Assembly: GCA_913054565.1 (NCBI GenBank)
Contig: CAJXHW010000065.1
Location: 1-8,576 of the forward strand
DNA length: 8,576 bases
Direction of reading: 5' to 3'
Source of the DNA: an uncultured Kordia sp.
GTDB lineage: Bacteria; Bacteroidota; Bacteroidia; Flavobacteriales; Flavobacteriaceae
Numbering within the stretch: position 1 is the first letter of the stretch; the number at the start of each line of letters is the position of its first letter. Below are positions 1 through 8,476 of this stretch, in pieces. The notes under the pieces are model-generated. The model made no database searches. It was given only the letters and a program-made list of their open reading frames with translations, and was not told the DNA's origin. A program made the translations under genes and the position numbers.

Positions 1-1
1 A

Positions 2-3000
2 ATAGTTAACAACATCTATAAAAAAGCAAAGAAAAAAAATAATAGCAATCAACTAATAAAAGCTTTATTATATCAATCAAAATTTGCGCTAATTTTACAA
101 GAAGAAGCCGAATTAAAAATTGTTCAGAACCTAGAAAAAGAAATTGCCAAAGCTTCTTTTCCTACCAATGCTATTTTACAATCTATTTTAGCAGATTTTA
201 AATGGCAATATTTTCAACAACACCGCTGGGAAATTTACAACAGAACTAAAACAAACGAAGTTAATCTAGGTGATTTTAGGACTTGGGATTTAAACACACT
301 ATTTACCTCAATTCATCAAGACTATAAATTATCAATTGCATCAGCAATTCAATTACAAAATATTTCAATTTCTGATTATAAATATATTTTAATCAACGGA
401 ACAGATTCTGAAAACTTCAGACCTACTTTATATGATTTATTAGCGCATAGAGCATTGAATTTTTTTAAAACTGACGAATCTAGAATCACCAAGCCAAAAA
501 ATCGTTTTTATATAGATAATGATGTGTATTTTGAAACAAGTGAGCGTTTTACCAAACTGGATATTAAAACTTCAGACAGTATTTTCTCCCAATTTGAAGT
601 ATTGAAAACCTATCAGCAACTAGAGCAGTTTCATTTTGCAAAAAAGCAAACCAGCGCATTGGTGGAAGTCTATATTAACCGACTTCAATTTGTAAAAAAC
701 AACTGCACACTTGCTAACAAAAATGATTTCTACATTAATAGTTTAGAACAAAGTTTGCAACAATACAAAACAGGCAATGCATATGCTTTGTTAAAAGCAC
801 ATTATGCTCAAGCTATATATGATATTTCCACTTTAAAGCACCAGCCCGAAAACAGAAAAAAAGCCTTAGACATTACTGAAATTTTAATTAAAAGCCATCC
901 TAATTCTGAAGGCGCTGTCATTGCTCAAAAATTACAGTCACGTATTCTACAAGCAGTTTTACAATTAAAAAATGAACAAACAATCCCTAGTAATTTGGCT
1001 TCAAAAGTTTGGATTGAATTTAACAATGTAGAACAAGTATACTTACACGTTTATCAAATTCCTCAAACTCATTCTTTTTATCAGCACAATTATGAGGAGA
1101 GAGCAACCAAGATTAATGAATTCTTTGCTACTCATAAAACCTTAAAAACTATTAATGCAAAACTTCCTCAAAAAGGAGATTATTTTAATCATAGTACTGA
1201 AGTTTTATTACCTCATTTAAAACTAGGTAAATATTTGATTTTGGCTACCATCGGAAAAGATTTTAACAAAAATGAACTTTTTGCCTATAGCTCATTTACT
1301 GTTTCTAACTTAAGCGTTATAGAATCTGATTATCATGGAAATAAAATTTTTCAAGTACTTAATAGTTCATCTGGAGAACCAATAAAAAAAGCTATCGTAC
1401 AATTTGGAAAAACCAAAAAAAGCACTGATTATTTCGGCGAAGCTTCTTTTTCTGGAAGGAAAGATAATACCGAAGTAGTAATTAGCTATCAAAAAGACAG
1501 CCTATTGTTGGGTAATAAATATCATTACGGAAATTACCACAAGCCTAAAGACGAAAGTAAAACAGAAAAAGCTCAAGCCTTTTTATTTTTAGACAGAAGT
1601 ATTTATCGTCCTGGGCAAGAAGTACATTTTAAAGGAATTGTATTATCAAGAGTTAACTACAAATCTACTGTAGTAACCGATAAAACTTTTAAAATCATTA
1701 TAAGAGACGCTAATCATCAAGAACTGAAAACATTCCGTTTAACCACTAACGAATATGGTTCATTCTCTGAAAAATTTCAACTATCAAAAAATGGTTTAAC
1801 AGGAAATTTCACTATTCAGATAGTACAAGACAAAAAACACTTTAAATATTTCAATCAGGCTCATAGCTACTTTTCTGTTGAAGAATACAAACGCCCTAAG
1901 TTTGAAGTAAAGTTCAGTCCAATTACCAAAAATTTTGCGGTAAATGACAATATTTGCATTACAGGAACAGCAAAAGCACTATTAGGTAGTAACATCAGCA
2001 ATGCTAAGGTTAGTTACAGCATCATTCGTAAAACCCAATTTAATCACTGGAGGTCATGGTCTAGGCATTACGATACTAACAAACAAGAAATTGCTCACGG
2101 AGAAGTTACTACTAATGACAAAGGCGAGTTCGATATTAACTTTAATGCGTTACCAGATAAAACTAAGAACAAGAAAGACTTACCTGTTTTTAGCTATGAA
2201 ATTACAGCCAATGTAACCGATATTAATGGCGAAACAAGAACCGCTACTACTACTGTAAAAGTAGGTTACCACACCCTAGAGCTAAACATTGCAACACAAG
2301 ACATTTGGAATGTAGACGATACTCCTGAGCTAAGCGTAAACACTACAAATTTGAGCGGTGAATTCTCTGCTGCAAAAGTGAATTTAAAAATTTATAAACT
2401 TGTTGCTCCTAAAAACGTATTGCGTACCCGCAGACTTCCAATTGCAGATACACCACTATTCCCTAAAGACGAATTTAAAAAACTTTTCCCTAACGAAGTC
2501 TACACCAATGAAAGTGATTATAAAAATTGGGAGAAAGGCGAATTGGTTTATGAAAAAGTTATTGATACTAAAAAAGACAAAAAAGAAGCATTGTCTACAA
2601 TCAAATTATGGCAATCTGGAAAATATATCATTATTACGGAAGCAACAGATAGTGCTGAAAATAATGTCACTGAAGAAAAACATATTTCTGTCCGAAATAA
2701 AAAAGACCTCATTTTAGCTGACAGCCAGTTATTCGATTACCAAATATTAAATGCAAGTACCACTAAAAAAGATGGTTTTATTAGCATTAAACTACTGAGT
2801 TCTTGTAAAAACTTAAGCGTTTTTACCGAAGCCTATTTTAATGGCGATATATTATTTAAAGAAAAAATAAGTATCGAAGGTTCTAAAACTTTCCGAATAC
2901 CGTTAACGAAAATTCTAAAGCAAAAACCACTGCATCCAAATGCAAGTGTGAGTATGCAATTTACTATGGTTAAAAACCAAGATTATAAAATAATAAATGC

Positions 3001-5920
3001 TGCAGTAGATTTATCTACTCCTCAAGAATCATTAGTAATAGCTACTCAAACATTTAGAGACAAGTTGCAACCAGGCGTTAAAGAAAAATGGTCTTTCATT
3101 ATTAAAAACAACCATAAAAAAGGTTTACAATCTGAAGTATTGGCTAGTATGTACGATGCCTCTTTAGACCAGTTTAAACCTCATAACTGGACTAACAGTA
3201 TTAACATAAGGGATTACTATAGAAATGATTTGCCACACAAACGTTGTAATGGGTTTAGGAGCAATCATTATACAATAAAAAATCCAGTCTATTTACACTC
3301 GAAATCATATAGTAAAGTATACACTACATTAAATCCTTTTGGCTTACAATTAAACAACATACACCATGCGTTAGAAGGGAAAGTTTCTGGTATTACAATT
3401 GCTCAAGAAGAAGTACTAGAGGAGAATGTGATGATACGTGGTTATAATTCTAATAAAAATGTTGGATTAGAAAAGGAGTATTCTGACTTTAACTACTATA
3501 GAGGTAATGTCTATACTAAAAATAAAATTGGAGAAGACGGAAATCTTACTATCATTTCTTCAGGCTTAAGCACAAACTTTAAAACAATCGTAACTCGTAA
3601 AAACCTGAACGAAACGGCTTTCTTTTTTCCGCATTTAAAAACCAATTCAAAAGGTGAAATCTCTTTTGAATTTGAAACACCCGAAGCTCTTACGCGCTGG
3701 AAAATGCAATTATTTGGCCATACAAAAACTGGTGTTTCAGGAAAACTTCAAAAAGAAGTGGTTACCCAAAAAGAACTTATGGTTATACCAAACCCACCAC
3801 GTTTTTTACGAGAGAATGATACAATTGTATTTCAATCTAAAGTTGCTAACCTAACAGAAAACGGTTTAAAAGGGTTTGCCAAACTAGAACTTTACAATGC
3901 TGTTACAGGAGCAGCAATTGATCCTGAATTAAACAACACAAGTGCAGTTCAAGAATTTAACATTGATAAAGAAGGAAATACAGTTGTGTCATGGAAATTA
4001 ACAATACCTGAAGGCATACAAGCAGTACAGTATAAGGTTTTAGCAAAAGCAAACAACTTTACTGATGGTGAATCTAATATATTACCCGTGTTAACTAACA
4101 GCATGTTAGTAACCGAAAATATTCCTATTACAGTACGTGCAAAGAGCACTGAAACCTATAGTTTTGACAAGTTAAAAAAAAATACTTCTACTACGTTACG
4201 TAACCATCAACTTACCTTAGAGTACACTTCTAACCCAGCGTGGTACGCCATACAAAGCCTACCTTATTTAATGGAGTTTCCTCACGAGTGTGCAGAACAA
4301 ACCTTTAGCCGTTATTATGCAAACAACATTGGACGCCATATTTTAAATAGCAACCCTAAAATTAAAACTGTTTTTGAGTCCTGGAAAGCTAACGGTAAAT
4401 TAACCTCTAAACTAGAACAAAACGATGACTTAAAGCAAATCTTAATTGCTGAAACACCATGGTTACGAGATGCTCAATCAGACACTGAAAAGAAAAAACG
4501 ATTAGGACTGTTATTTGACCTTGAAAAACTAGCCTCTGAAGAAAATACCATCTTAAAAAAACTAAATCAAATACAAATGCCATCGGGCGGATTCCCTTGG
4601 TTTAGTGGTGGCAAAGAAAATGAATACATCACTAGATATATCGTTACTGGCTTTGGACACTTACAACAATTGGGTGTTATAGACTTTTCTGATAAAAGTA
4701 ATGCTCTAATTGAAAAAGCTGTAACCTTTCTTGATGCTAAGTTTCTTGAACAACATAATCGAAAATTAAAACACCAAACACTTGAAAGTATTTCTATTAG
4801 TAATTATGAATTACATTATTTATATGCCCGTAGTTTTTTCAAGAACACTATTCCGTTTGGTAAAACTGTAAAACCTATTGTTAATATTTACATCAACAAA
4901 GCGAAAAAAGATTGGTTAAACAGATCTTTACTACAAAAAACCATGTTGAGCTTGGTATTACAGCGCTTTAACGACCGACAATTACCTCAACTAATATTAG
5001 ATCATTTAAAAGAAACTGCTATTATAGATCAAAACAAAGGTATGTATTGGAAAAGCAATACACCTGGTTGGTATTGGCATGAATCTCCCATTGAAACACA
5101 AGCTTTAATTATAGAAGCGTTTTCGGAAATTACTAATGACAAAAAAACGATTGAAGAGCTTCAAATTTGGTTATTAAACAACAAATGTAAAAACGATTGG
5201 AACACTACAAAAGCTACTACAGAAGCTACTTACGCTTTATTGCTTCAAGGAAAAGATTGGCTTTCAGTAGAAGGTACAGCAAAAATTAAGATTGCTAACA
5301 ACTTGATTGACACTAATACACTAAATGAAACAAAACTAGAAGCTGGAACTGGGTATTTTAAAACCTCTTGGAGAGGTAATGTCATATCCAAAGAAATGGC
5401 AAACATCACTATCAAAAACACCTCAGAAGTTACACAATTCGGGGGGTATTACTGGCAGTATTTTGAGCAATTAGATAAAATTACTAGTGAAGAACATAAA
5501 AATGATATTCAACTAAACAAAGCTTTATTCTTAAAAAAGAATACTGATAACGGTCCAACACTTATAAAAGTGGAAAAAACTAATTTAAAGGTTGGTGATT
5601 TAGTAACAATCAGAATTGAATTACACGTTAAAGACAATTTTGAATTTATTCATTTAAAGGATATGCGTGCCAGCACTTTTGAACCAGTTTCAGTACTTTC
5701 TAGTTACAAATGGCAAGATGGCACAGGTTATTACCAAAGCACTAAAGATGTAGCTACGCATTTCTTTTTTGACAACTTAAAAAAAGGAACTTATGTGTTA
5801 GAGTATGATGTTCGTGTAAACAATGCAGGTGATTTTTCTAACGGAATTTCAACCATACAAAGTATGTATGCTCCTGAATTTGGCAGTCACAGTAAAGGTA
5901 TACGTGTTTCTATACATTAA
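2..5920 (+). CDS. Alpha-2-macroglobulin family protein (bacterial, thioester type), 5' end cut by window edge
   Basis: The frame is open from base 2 to the TAA at 5918-5920 (1,972 codons), so the start lies left of the window. A TTG at 455 could be taken as a start, but the 151 codons before it encode family-like sequence (such as RPTLYDLLAH at residue 140), so that start is false. I estimate about 50 residues are missing, including the export signal. Counting from base 2: a helical N-terminal part to about 330; macroglobulin (MG) domains from about 335; the MG2 signature DRSIYRPGQ at 531-539; the end of the pre-bait MG domain near 1048; a plug-like insert at 1124-1151; the A2M block from LNETAFFFPHL at 1202; the thioester domain at about 1406-1750 with CAEQ at 1430-1433 (bases 4289-4300); and C-terminal MG domains to 1972. 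Family knowledge: cleavage of the bait region exposes the Cys-Gln thioester, which covalently traps the protease in the periplasm or at the surface. The usual partner pbpC is not visible downstream. The family call is very secure; the physiological target is unknown. Confidence 0.95.
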   Translation: MVNNIYKKAKKKNNSNQLIKALLYQSKFALILQEEAELKIVQNLEKEIAKASFPTNAILQSILADFKWQYFQQHRWEIYNRTKTNEVNLGDFRTWDLNTLFTSIHQDYKLSIASAIQLQNISISDYKYILINGTDSENFRPTLYDLLAHRALNFFKTDESRITKPKNRFYIDNDVYFETSERFTKLDIKTSDSIFSQFEVLKTYQQLEQFHFAKKQTSALVEVYINRLQFVKNNCTLANKNDFYINSLEQSLQQYKTGNAYALLKAHYAQAIYDISTLKHQPENRKKALDITEILIKSHPNSEGAVIAQKLQSRILQAVLQLKNEQTIPSNLASKVWIEFNNVEQVYLHVYQIPQTHSFYQHNYEERATKINEFFATHKTLKTINAKLPQKGDYFNHSTEVLLPHLKLGKYLILATIGKDFNKNELFAYSSFTVSNLSVIESDYHGNKIFQVLNSSSGEPIKKAIVQFGKTKKSTDYFGEASFSGRKDNTEVVISYQKDSLLLGNKYHYGNYHKPKDESKTEKAQAFLFLDRSIYRPGQEVHFKGIVLSRVNYKSTVVTDKTFKIIIRDANHQELKTFRLTTNEYGSFSEKFQLSKNGLTGNFTIQIVQDKKHFKYFNQAHSYFSVEEYKRPKFEVKFSPITKNFAVNDNICITGTAKALLGSNISNAKVSYSIIRKTQFNHWRSWSRHYDTNKQEIAHGEVTTNDKGEFDINFNALPDKTKNKKDLPVFSYEITANVTDINGETRTATTTVKVGYHTLELNIATQDIWNVDDTPELSVNTTNLSGEFSAAKVNLKIYKLVAPKNVLRTRRLPIADTPLFPKDEFKKLFPNEVYTNESDYKNWEKGELVYEKVIDTKKDKKEALSTIKLWQSGKYIIITEATDSAENNVTEEKHISVRNKKDLILADSQLFDYQILNASTTKKDGFISIKLLSSCKNLSVFTEAYFNGDILFKEKISIEGSKTFRIPLTKILKQKPLHPNASVSMQFTMVKNQDYKIINAAVDLSTPQESLVIATQTFRDKLQPGVKEKWSFIIKNNHKKGLQSEVLASMYDASLDQFKPHNWTNSINIRDYYRNDLPHKRCNGFRSNHYTIKNPVYLHSKSYSKVYTTLNPFGLQLNNIHHALEGKVSGITIAQEEVLEENVMIRGYNSNKNVGLEKEYSDFNYYRGNVYTKNKIGEDGNLTIISSGLSTNFKTIVTRKNLNETAFFFPHLKTNSKGEISFEFETPEALTRWKMQLFGHTKTGVSGKLQKEVVTQKELMVIPNPPRFLRENDTIVFQSKVANLTENGLKGFAKLELYNAVTGAAIDPELNNTSAVQEFNIDKEGNTVVSWKLTIPEGIQAVQYKVLAKANNFTDGESNILPVLTNSMLVTENIPITVRAKSTETYSFDKLKKNTSTTLRNHQLTLEYTSNPAWYAIQSLPYLMEFPHECAEQTFSRYYANNIGRHILNSNPKIKTVFESWKANGKLTSKLEQNDDLKQILIAETPWLRDAQSDTEKKKRLGLLFDLEKLASEENTILKKLNQIQMPSGGFPWFSGGKENEYITRYIVTGFGHLQQLGVIDFSDKSNALIEKAVTFLDAKFLEQHNRKLKHQTLESISISNYELHYLYARSFFKNTIPFGKTVKPIVNIYINKAKKDWLNRSLLQKTMLSLVLQRFNDRQLPQLILDHLKETAIIDQNKGMYWKSNTPGWYWHESPIETQALIIEAFSEITNDKKTIEELQIWLLNNKCKNDWNTTKATTEATYALLLQGKDWLSVEGTAKIKIANNLIDTNTLNETKLEAGTGYFKTSWRGNVISKEMANITIKNTSEVTQFGGYYWQYFEQLDKITSEEHKNDIQLNKALFLKKNTDNGPTLIKVEKTNLKVGDLVTIRIELHVKDNFEFIHLKDMRASTFEPVSVLSSYKWQDGTGYYQSTKDVATHFFFDNLKKGTYVLEYDVRVNNAGDFSNGISTIQSMYAPEFGSHSKGIRVSIH
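3371..3451 (+). other. TonB-receptor plug-like segment inside the macroglobulin bait region
   Basis: Residues 1124-1150 of the macroglobulin begin LEGKVSGITIA and end MIRGYNS. This is the pattern of the SusC/TonB-dependent receptor plug domain (LqGkvaGv, then about 20 residues later iRGxxS). It lies between the last pre-bait MG domain (about residue 1048) and the A2M block (about 1202), where the protease-sensitive bait region sits in the family. The later plug hallmarks (VVDG and GxxGVIxIxTK) are missing or unrecognisable, although NLTIISSG at about residue 1182 may be a worn remnant of the latter. From memory, several Flavobacteriia macroglobulins carry a carboxypeptidase-like plus plug module here; this one seems to keep only a degenerate part. 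The resemblance is visible in the sequence, but the homology and any function are inference. Confidence 0.55.
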
Positions 5921-5969
5921 ATTAATTATTATTTCGTAACTTTAAGTACATCTATTTTATATCTATCTG

Positions 5970-6254
5970 ATGGATCAAAGAGGTACTGTTTTTAACTTAC
6001 TAAATAAATTTTCAGCTGAACAAGATAATGTTTCTTGGAAAATGAAATGTCTATATTGTAATGGTAAAGGAGTCACTATAAATCAAATAAAAATCATTCT
6101 TCATCCCGATAATTATAATATTGGTATTCTTGTTTATCAAGTTGAAACAGGAATTGTTTCAGTATGTAAATACAAAACACTCCTAAAAGGGAAATCAGAA
6201 AACATTATTGATATGTTACTTGATATGATTAATTATACCAAAAAGGCACCCTAA
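5970..6254 (+). CDS. Small uncharacterised protein with a single CxxCxGxG motif (94 aa)
   Basis: I do not recognise this protein. It is 94 residues, with no signal peptide and no membrane segment. Residues 27-34 read CLYCNGKG, an exact CxxCxGxG, the zinc-binding unit that DnaJ repeats four times; a third cysteine is at 66. The middle (about 36-70) alternates hydrophobic and polar residues as in beta strands, and the end (74-88) looks like an amphipathic helix. ATG 5970 is the first start after an in-frame stop at 5943-5945; Met25 (ATG 6042) is an alternative just before the cysteines. There is no Shine-Dalgarno sequence, which is usual in Bacteroidota. It lies 49 bases after the macroglobulin stop with no terminator between, so co-transcription is likely. 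Its last four codons and stop lie inside the terminator hairpin. It is probably a real gene, given its full-length frame and placement, but a chance frame cannot be excluded. Confidence 0.6.
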   Translation: MDQRGTVFNLLNKFSAEQDNVSWKMKCLYCNGKGVTINQIKIILHPDNYNIGILVYQVETGIVSVCKYKTLLKGKSENIIDMLLDMINYTKKAP

Positions 6255-6270
6255 TATAGGGCGCCTTTTT
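6240..6270. terminator. Bidirectional rho-independent terminator between convergent genes
   Basis: Two 12-base arms (AAAAAGGCACCC at 6240-6251 and GGGCGCCTTTTT at 6259-6270) flank a 7-base loop, with one mismatch. The GC core is next to an A run on one side and a T run on the other, so the hairpin can end transcripts from both directions. In plus-strand RNA the odd pair is A opposite C. In minus-strand RNA it is a G-U wobble, so the stem should be slightly more stable for katG. The loop contains the TAA stop (6252-6254) of the small upstream gene. The katG stop is 22 bases to the right. Confidence 0.9.
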
Positions 6271-6292
6271 CATAACTAAAATTAGCACTATC

Positions 6293-8476
6293 TTATTTTA
6301 AATCAAAACGATCTAGATGCATCACTTTTGCCCAAGCAGCAACAAAGTCTTTTACAAATCTATCTTGACCATCGCTTGCTCCATATACTTCTGCAACTGC
6401 TCTTAATTCGGTATTAGAGCCAAAAATTAAATCTGCTCGAGTTGCCGAAAACTTCATCGCTCCTGATTTTCTATCTCGTCCAATAAATTCTTTTTCTTCA
6501 GCGTTTGCAGCTTTCCATGTTAGTGAAAAATCAAGAAGGTTCGTAAAAAAATCATTAGTTAAACTACCTACATTATCTGTAAACACACCATGTTTAGATC
6601 CATCATAATTTGCTCCTAATACACGCATACCTCCAACAAGAACAGTCATTTCTGGAATAGACAAGGTTAATAAATTAGCTCGATCTACCAATAGATCTTC
6701 TGCAACAATTTTTAAATCTTCTTTAATGTAGTTTCTAAAACCGTCTGCTAATGGCTCTAAATACCCAAACGATTCTATATCTGTTTGTTCTTGTATAGCA
6801 TCTCCTCTACCTGCATAAAAGGGAACCTGAATAGTATGTCCAGCTTTTTTTGCTGCTTCTTCAACACCAACATTTCCTGCTAAAACAATTAAATCTGCCA
6901 TGGAAATACTACCTTTAAAATTACTTTTAATACGTTGTAATTCATTTAAAATATTGTTTAATTCCATTGGATTATTTACTTCCCAACGGTTTTGTGGTTC
7001 TAAACGCAAACGTCCTCCATTTGCTCCTCCTCGCATATCAGATCCTCTAAAAGTAGAAGCAGAAGCCCAAGCAGTAGAAACTAATTGAGAAACAGTTAAA
7101 CCAGAATCTAAAATCATGGTTTTTAAAGTAGAAACATCTGCATTGCTTAAAGTATAATCTACTTTAGGAATTGGATCTTGCCAAACGAGTTCTTCTTTTG
7201 GTACTTCTGGACCTAAATAACGAGAAATTGGTCCCATATCACGATGAGTTAATTTGTACCAAGCACGAGCAAAAGCATCTTCAAAAGCCTGATGATCTTT
7301 ATGAAAACGTTTTGAAATTTCTAAATAAGTAGGATCCATTTTTAAAGCCATATCTGCTGTAGACATCATTAAGGCTTGTTTAGCATTTTCATCTCCAGCT
7401 TTTGGTGCCATTCTAGCGTTAGATGCCGCAGTTGGTGTCCATTGATGTGCTCCTGCAGGACTTTTAGTTAGCTCCCAATCGTAATTTAATAAAACCTCAA
7501 AATAATCATGATCCCATTGTATTGGGTTTGGTGTCCATGCTCCTTCTAAACCGCTAGTAATAGTATCATCTAAAACTCCGGTTTTAAAGGTGTTTTTCCA
7601 ACCTGTACTCATTTCTTCAATTGGTGCACCATGAGGTTCAGTACCAACATATTGATCTGGATTTGCTGCTCCATGTGCTTTACCAAAAGTATGACCACCA
7701 GCAACTAATGCAACGGTTTCTTCATCATTCATTGCCATTCTGCCAAAAGTAATTTTAATATCATGTGCAGATTTTAAAGGATCTGGATTTCCGTTTGGCC
7801 CTTCGGGGTTTACGTAAATTAATCCCATGTGTACAGCTCCTAATTGTCCTTCTAAATCACCATCACTAGTATCATATCTTTCATCATTTCCTAACCATTG
7901 GTTTTCACTTCCCCAATATATATCTTGTTCTGGCTCCCAAACGTCTTCTCTTCCTCCTGCAAAACCAAATGTTTTAAAACCCATAGATTCTAAAGCACAA
8001 TTTCCTGCAAGAATCATTAAATCTGCCCAAGAAATTTTACTTCCGTATTTCTTTTTAATTGGCCATAATAATAAACGTGCCTTATCTAAATTACCATTAT
8101 CTGGCCAACTGTTTAATGGTGCAAAACGTTGTGTTCCAGATCCAGCTCCTCCTCTACCATCGCCAACACGATAAGTTCCTGCACTATGCCAAGTCATTCT
8201 AATCATTAAACCTCCATAATGACCATAATCTGCTGGCCACCAATCTTGAGAATCTGTCATTAAAGCTATAACATCTTTTTTTAAGGCAGAAAAATCTAGA
8301 CTATTAAATGCTTGTGCATAATCAAAATTTTCTCCCATAGGATCCGATTTAGCTGCATGCTGTCGCAATACATTTAATTTTAACTCATTTGGCCACCAAT
8401 CTCTATTTGAAGTTCCACGACCAGCACTCTGCTTTTGTTCGCCATTAAAAAAAGGACACTTACTTATATCACTCAT
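6293..8476 (-). CDS. katG: Catalase-peroxidase KatG
   Basis: A bifunctional haem enzyme that breaks down hydrogen peroxide (catalase) and oxidises organic donors (peroxidase), in the cytoplasm; there is no signal peptide. It is 727 residues, the normal length for the family. The N-terminal haem domain (about 25-425) has distal Arg93, Trp96 and His97 in RMTWH and proximal His262 in GGHTFGKAHG. Its partners Trp314 and Asp375 are present. The Trp96-Tyr221-Met247 adduct that gives catalase activity can form, and the mobile arginine is Arg412. Ser308 matches Ser315 of the M. tuberculosis enzyme, and Asp126 lies at the access channel. The C-terminal half (about 430-727) is the haem-free duplicate, in which RxxWH has become an STAWASAST-type segment. 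ATG 8476 gives the usual MSDxSKCPF-like start. The gene stands alone, convergent with the small gene and separated from it by the terminator. Peroxide-responsive control is typical for the family, but no OxyR box was recognised. Confidence 0.98.
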   Translation of the reverse strand: MSDISKCPFFNGEQKQSAGRGTSNRDWWPNELKLNVLRQHAAKSDPMGENFDYAQAFNSLDFSALKKDVIALMTDSQDWWPADYGHYGGLMIRMTWHSAGTYRVGDGRGGAGSGTQRFAPLNSWPDNGNLDKARLLLWPIKKKYGSKISWADLMILAGNCALESMGFKTFGFAGGREDVWEPEQDIYWGSENQWLGNDERYDTSDGDLEGQLGAVHMGLIYVNPEGPNGNPDPLKSAHDIKITFGRMAMNDEETVALVAGGHTFGKAHGAANPDQYVGTEPHGAPIEEMSTGWKNTFKTGVLDDTITSGLEGAWTPNPIQWDHDYFEVLLNYDWELTKSPAGAHQWTPTAASNARMAPKAGDENAKQALMMSTADMALKMDPTYLEISKRFHKDHQAFEDAFARAWYKLTHRDMGPISRYLGPEVPKEELVWQDPIPKVDYTLSNADVSTLKTMILDSGLTVSQLVSTAWASASTFRGSDMRGGANGGRLRLEPQNRWEVNNPMELNNILNELQRIKSNFKGSISMADLIVLAGNVGVEEAAKKAGHTIQVPFYAGRGDAIQEQTDIESFGYLEPLADGFRNYIKEDLKIVAEDLLVDRANLLTLSIPEMTVLVGGMRVLGANYDGSKHGVFTDNVGSLTNDFFTNLLDFSLTWKAANAEEKEFIGRDRKSGAMKFSATRADLIFGSNTELRAVAEVYGASDGQDRFVKDFVAAWAKVMHLDRFDLK

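Noticed and set aside
455..457. TTG as the start of the macroglobulin gene
   Set aside because: The same frame is open back to base 2 and encodes family-like sequence before this point; a start here would leave no signal peptide and lose an N-terminal part that looks conserved.
4174..4182. Run of nine A (and eight A at 32-39) as programmed slippage sites
   Set aside because: The reading frame continues correctly through both, and long A runs are common in AT-rich lysine-rich coding sequence.
5937..5944. TAACTTTA as a Bacteroidota -7 promoter box for the small gene
   Set aside because: It differs from TAnnTTTG at the last base and there is no TTTG or TTG at about 19 bases upstream, so the support is too weak; read-through from the macroglobulin gene is simpler.
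7827..8174. Open frames on the strand opposite katG (also 6900-7088) and in other frames of the macroglobulin gene
   Set aside because: They lie wholly inside well-identified genes, show no recognisable protein features, and are expected by-products of the real coding frames.
6293..8476. katG as a recent horizontal acquisition because it looks somewhat richer in GC than the macroglobulin gene
   Set aside because: Spot counts of a few lines differ only modestly, and the Gly/Ala-rich composition of KatG explains this; there are no mobile elements or direct-repeat borders.
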